The notes under the pieces: generated by a model | The model's database searches: none | What the model saw: the letters and a program-made list of their open reading frames with translations, nothing else | Told to the model about the DNA's origin: nothing | Position numbers and translations under genes: made by a program | Assembly (NCBI GenBank): GCA_900546695.1 | Contig: URDX01000012.1 | Location: 1 to 49,394 of the forward strand | DNA length: 49,394 bases | Source of the DNA: an uncultured Eubacteriales bacterium | GTDB taxonomy: Bacteria; Bacillota; Clostridia; Oscillospirales; CAG-272 | Direction: 5' to 3' | Shown here: positions 47,972 to 49,394 of the stretch, piece by piece | Layout of the letters: every line of letters starts with the position of its first letter | Position numbering within the stretch: position 1 is the stretch's first letter

Positions 47972-49255
47972 ATGAAGATTTCATACCTGAGGTGGGCAAT
48001 CGAAAAAGGACAGCTCGACAGGCGCTTTGTATCGCTCTACGGCGCGGATGCCGTCGAATGGCAGCGCCGACGCTATATCCGTGCGCTCGACCGCTTTGCC
48101 GTCAATTTCGGCGACGGCAGAGAGGATAGGAGCGTGCGCGTCTACTCGGTCTCGGGCAGGAGCGAGATATCGGGCAACCATACCGACCACAACGGCGGCT
48201 GCGTTGTCGGCTGCACTATCGACCTTGATCTCATCGCGGTCGTTTCGTCACGTGACGACGGGGTTATCGAAATGCACAGCGAGGGCTTTGAGCCGGATGT
48301 CGTGAGCGTCGGCGACGGCACGGTTTACCCGCGCTTCAGCTCCGCTTCGCTCATCAGCGGCATCGCCGAGCAGATAACGGAGCGCGGATTCACGGTAGGC
48401 GGCTTCGACGCTTACACCGTCAGCTCGGTCTACAAGGGCTCGGGGCTTTCCTCGTCCGCCGCGTTTGAGGATGCGGTCGGCTTGATAATCAACGATATGT
48501 TCTGCGACGGCGCACTGTCGCCGATTGAGCTTGCGATTATCTCGCAGCGCGCGGAGCGCGAATATTTCGGCAAGGCGTGCGGGCTGATGGATCAGGCGGT
48601 CTGCGCGGTCGGCGGGCTTGTGTCGCTCGATTTTGCCGACGAAAATGACCCTAAGGTGACGCAGCTCTGCCCGAATCTTGACGGTCTCGGGCTCTGTATG
48701 TGCATAACCAACACGGGCGGCAGCCATGCCGACCTCAGCGATGAGTATTCCGCTATTCCCGCAGAGATGCGCTCGGTCGCGGAGCATTTCGGTCAGCGTG
48801 TGCTGCGCGGGTTGACGGCGGAGCAGATAATTTCGGAGCTGCCCGAGCTGCGCGGAGAGGTCGGCGACCGTGCAGTGCTGCGCGCGCTGCACTTTGTACG
48901 CGAGAATGAGCGGGTCGCGCGGGTCTGCCGTGCGCTCGCAGAGTCGGATACGGATGCTTTTCTCGATGCAATAGCCGAGTCGGGTCGCTCGAGCGCGGAG
49001 CAGCTGCAGAATGTGACCGCTCCGGGCAGCTCACGCGAGCAGGGAGTTACGCTCGCGCTTGCGCTGTCTGCCGAGCTGCTGCGCGGGGTGCGCAGCGCGT
49101 ATAGGGTTCACGGCGGCGGCTTTGCGGGAACGGTGCAGGCGTTTATGCCGCCCGAAGCAGCGGAGAGCTACTGTCGGGGGATGGATGCGGTGTTCGGAGA
49201 GGGCGCATGCCGACTGACAAGTGTGCGCGGTGACGGTGCATGCCGTCTTGCTTGA
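47972..49255 (+). CDS. Galactokinase-family GHMP kinase
   Basis: 427 residues. Galactokinase signature SGRSEISGNHTDHNGG (near 63), ATP loop YKGSGLSSSAAFEDAVG (near 155), substrate-base region FGKACGLMDQAVCAVGG, and the C-terminal GHMP motif RVHGGGFAGTVQAFMP. Likely phosphorylates galactose or a related sugar; other galactose genes are not in view. The ribosome-binding site is weak and no alternative start fits. A structured-repeat copy begins within a few bases of the stop codon. Confidence 0.85.
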   Translation: MKISYLRWAIEKGQLDRRFVSLYGADAVEWQRRRYIRALDRFAVNFGDGREDRSVRVYSVSGRSEISGNHTDHNGGCVVGCTIDLDLIAVVSSRDDGVIEMHSEGFEPDVVSVGDGTVYPRFSSASLISGIAEQITERGFTVGGFDAYTVSSVYKGSGLSSSAAFEDAVGLIINDMFCDGALSPIELAIISQRAEREYFGKACGLMDQAVCAVGGLVSLDFADENDPKVTQLCPNLDGLGLCMCITNTGGSHADLSDEYSAIPAEMRSVAEHFGQRVLRGLTAEQIISELPELRGEVGDRAVLRALHFVRENERVARVCRALAESDTDAFLDAIAESGRSSAEQLQNVTAPGSSREQGVTLALALSAELLRGVRSAYRVHGGGFAGTVQAFMPPEAAESYCRGMDAVFGEGACRLTSVRGDGACRLA

Positions 49256-49257
49256 TG

Positions 49258-49394
49258 GTGAGGCTAAAATCGTCCGGACCGAAAAAACGAAAACAGATTA
49301 TTATAATTGAGCTTTAGTATATCCTTTACAGCATGTAAAGGGTCGGAATCCTGACGGATTCCTGCTTAAAGTTTAATGTTTTCGCTTTTTCTGC
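49258..49394 (-). repeat. Structured intergenic repeat, copy 5 (cut by window end)
   Basis: Reverse orientation. Its right half matches copy 3: AGGCTAAAATCGTCCGGACC next to the galactokinase stop, GAAAAAACGAAAACA / TGTTTTCGCTTTTTC outer stem (one G-T pair on the minus strand), a GGAATCC/GGATTCC hairpin, and CTTAAAGTTTAATG. The main hairpin would lie beyond the window. Confidence 0.85.

Noticed and set aside
1..49394. Insertion sequences, prophage structural genes, rRNA genes
   Set aside because: No transposase, capsid, terminase or rRNA signature was found on either strand.

Overview
The window looks like chromosomal DNA of a Clostridia-type Firmicute, probably an uncultured gut Oscillospirales/Christensenellales-like lineage. 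This is inferred from family content: an ECF module ecfA1-ecfA2-ecfT followed by truA, a ClpE-like unfoldase with an N-terminal zinc finger, rny followed by ymdB, era/recO linkage, an L10 leader ahead of rplJ-rplL, and strong TTGACA/TATAAT promoters with 17-bp spacers. Most genes are G+C-rich; one island at about 17.0-20.3 kb is visibly A+T-rich.

Layout. 1-480: a dispersed repeat (copy A) and a promoter. 578-7911 (+): ruvC-ruvA-ruvB, a class I SAM methyltransferase, the ECF transporter energising module and truA. 7981-16679 (+): a DUF5711-like membrane protein, a CvpA-family protein, a ClpE-like AAA+ unfoldase, and a translationally coupled 1203-residue protein with the architecture of a P-type ATPase but without its catalytic motifs. 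16911-16985: tRNA-Glu(CUC) with its own promoter and terminator. 17318-20106: a low-GC accessory island with two small XRE regulators (divergent), a Tag/HhH-GPD-like protein carrying a perfect endonuclease-III-type 4Fe-4S cysteine pattern, and a 415-residue protein with a C-terminal Cys cluster. 20269-31165: mainly minus-strand housekeeping genes (M18 aminopeptidase, era, recO, htpG, a prephenate-dehydratase-like protein, phosphoglucomutase, an alpha/beta hydrolase, thrH), interrupted by copies of a structured intergenic repeat family. 31166-32462: gene-free and repeat-rich (copy B of the 1-260 repeat, inverted). 32463-35268 (-): a LarA-like protein and gnd. 35410-37536 (+): mnmM with an unusual A-rich leader, then ddl. 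38137-41798 (-): a heterodimeric ABC exporter. 42210-42986 (+): a lipoprotein with Ltp (superinfection-immunity type) repeats. 43162-44406 (+): L10 leader, rplJ, rplL. 44722-49255 (+): a putative short structured transcript, rny, ymdB and a galactokinase-family gene.

The signals I judge most likely to be undescribed are: (1) a five-copy structured repeat family whose stems co-vary between copies and whose G-U pairs all fall on one strand, which abuts the stop codons of convergent genes; (2) the low-GC regulator / Fe-S glycosylase-like / Cys-tail membrane-protein cassette next to tRNA-Glu; (3) a basic leader ORF before mnmM that is packed with exactly the AAA/CAA/AGA-type codons decoded by tRNAs of the kind MnmM modifies; and (4) a pseudo-P-type ATPase coupled to a ClpE-like unfoldase. 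No transposase, integrase, CRISPR array or rRNA was seen.
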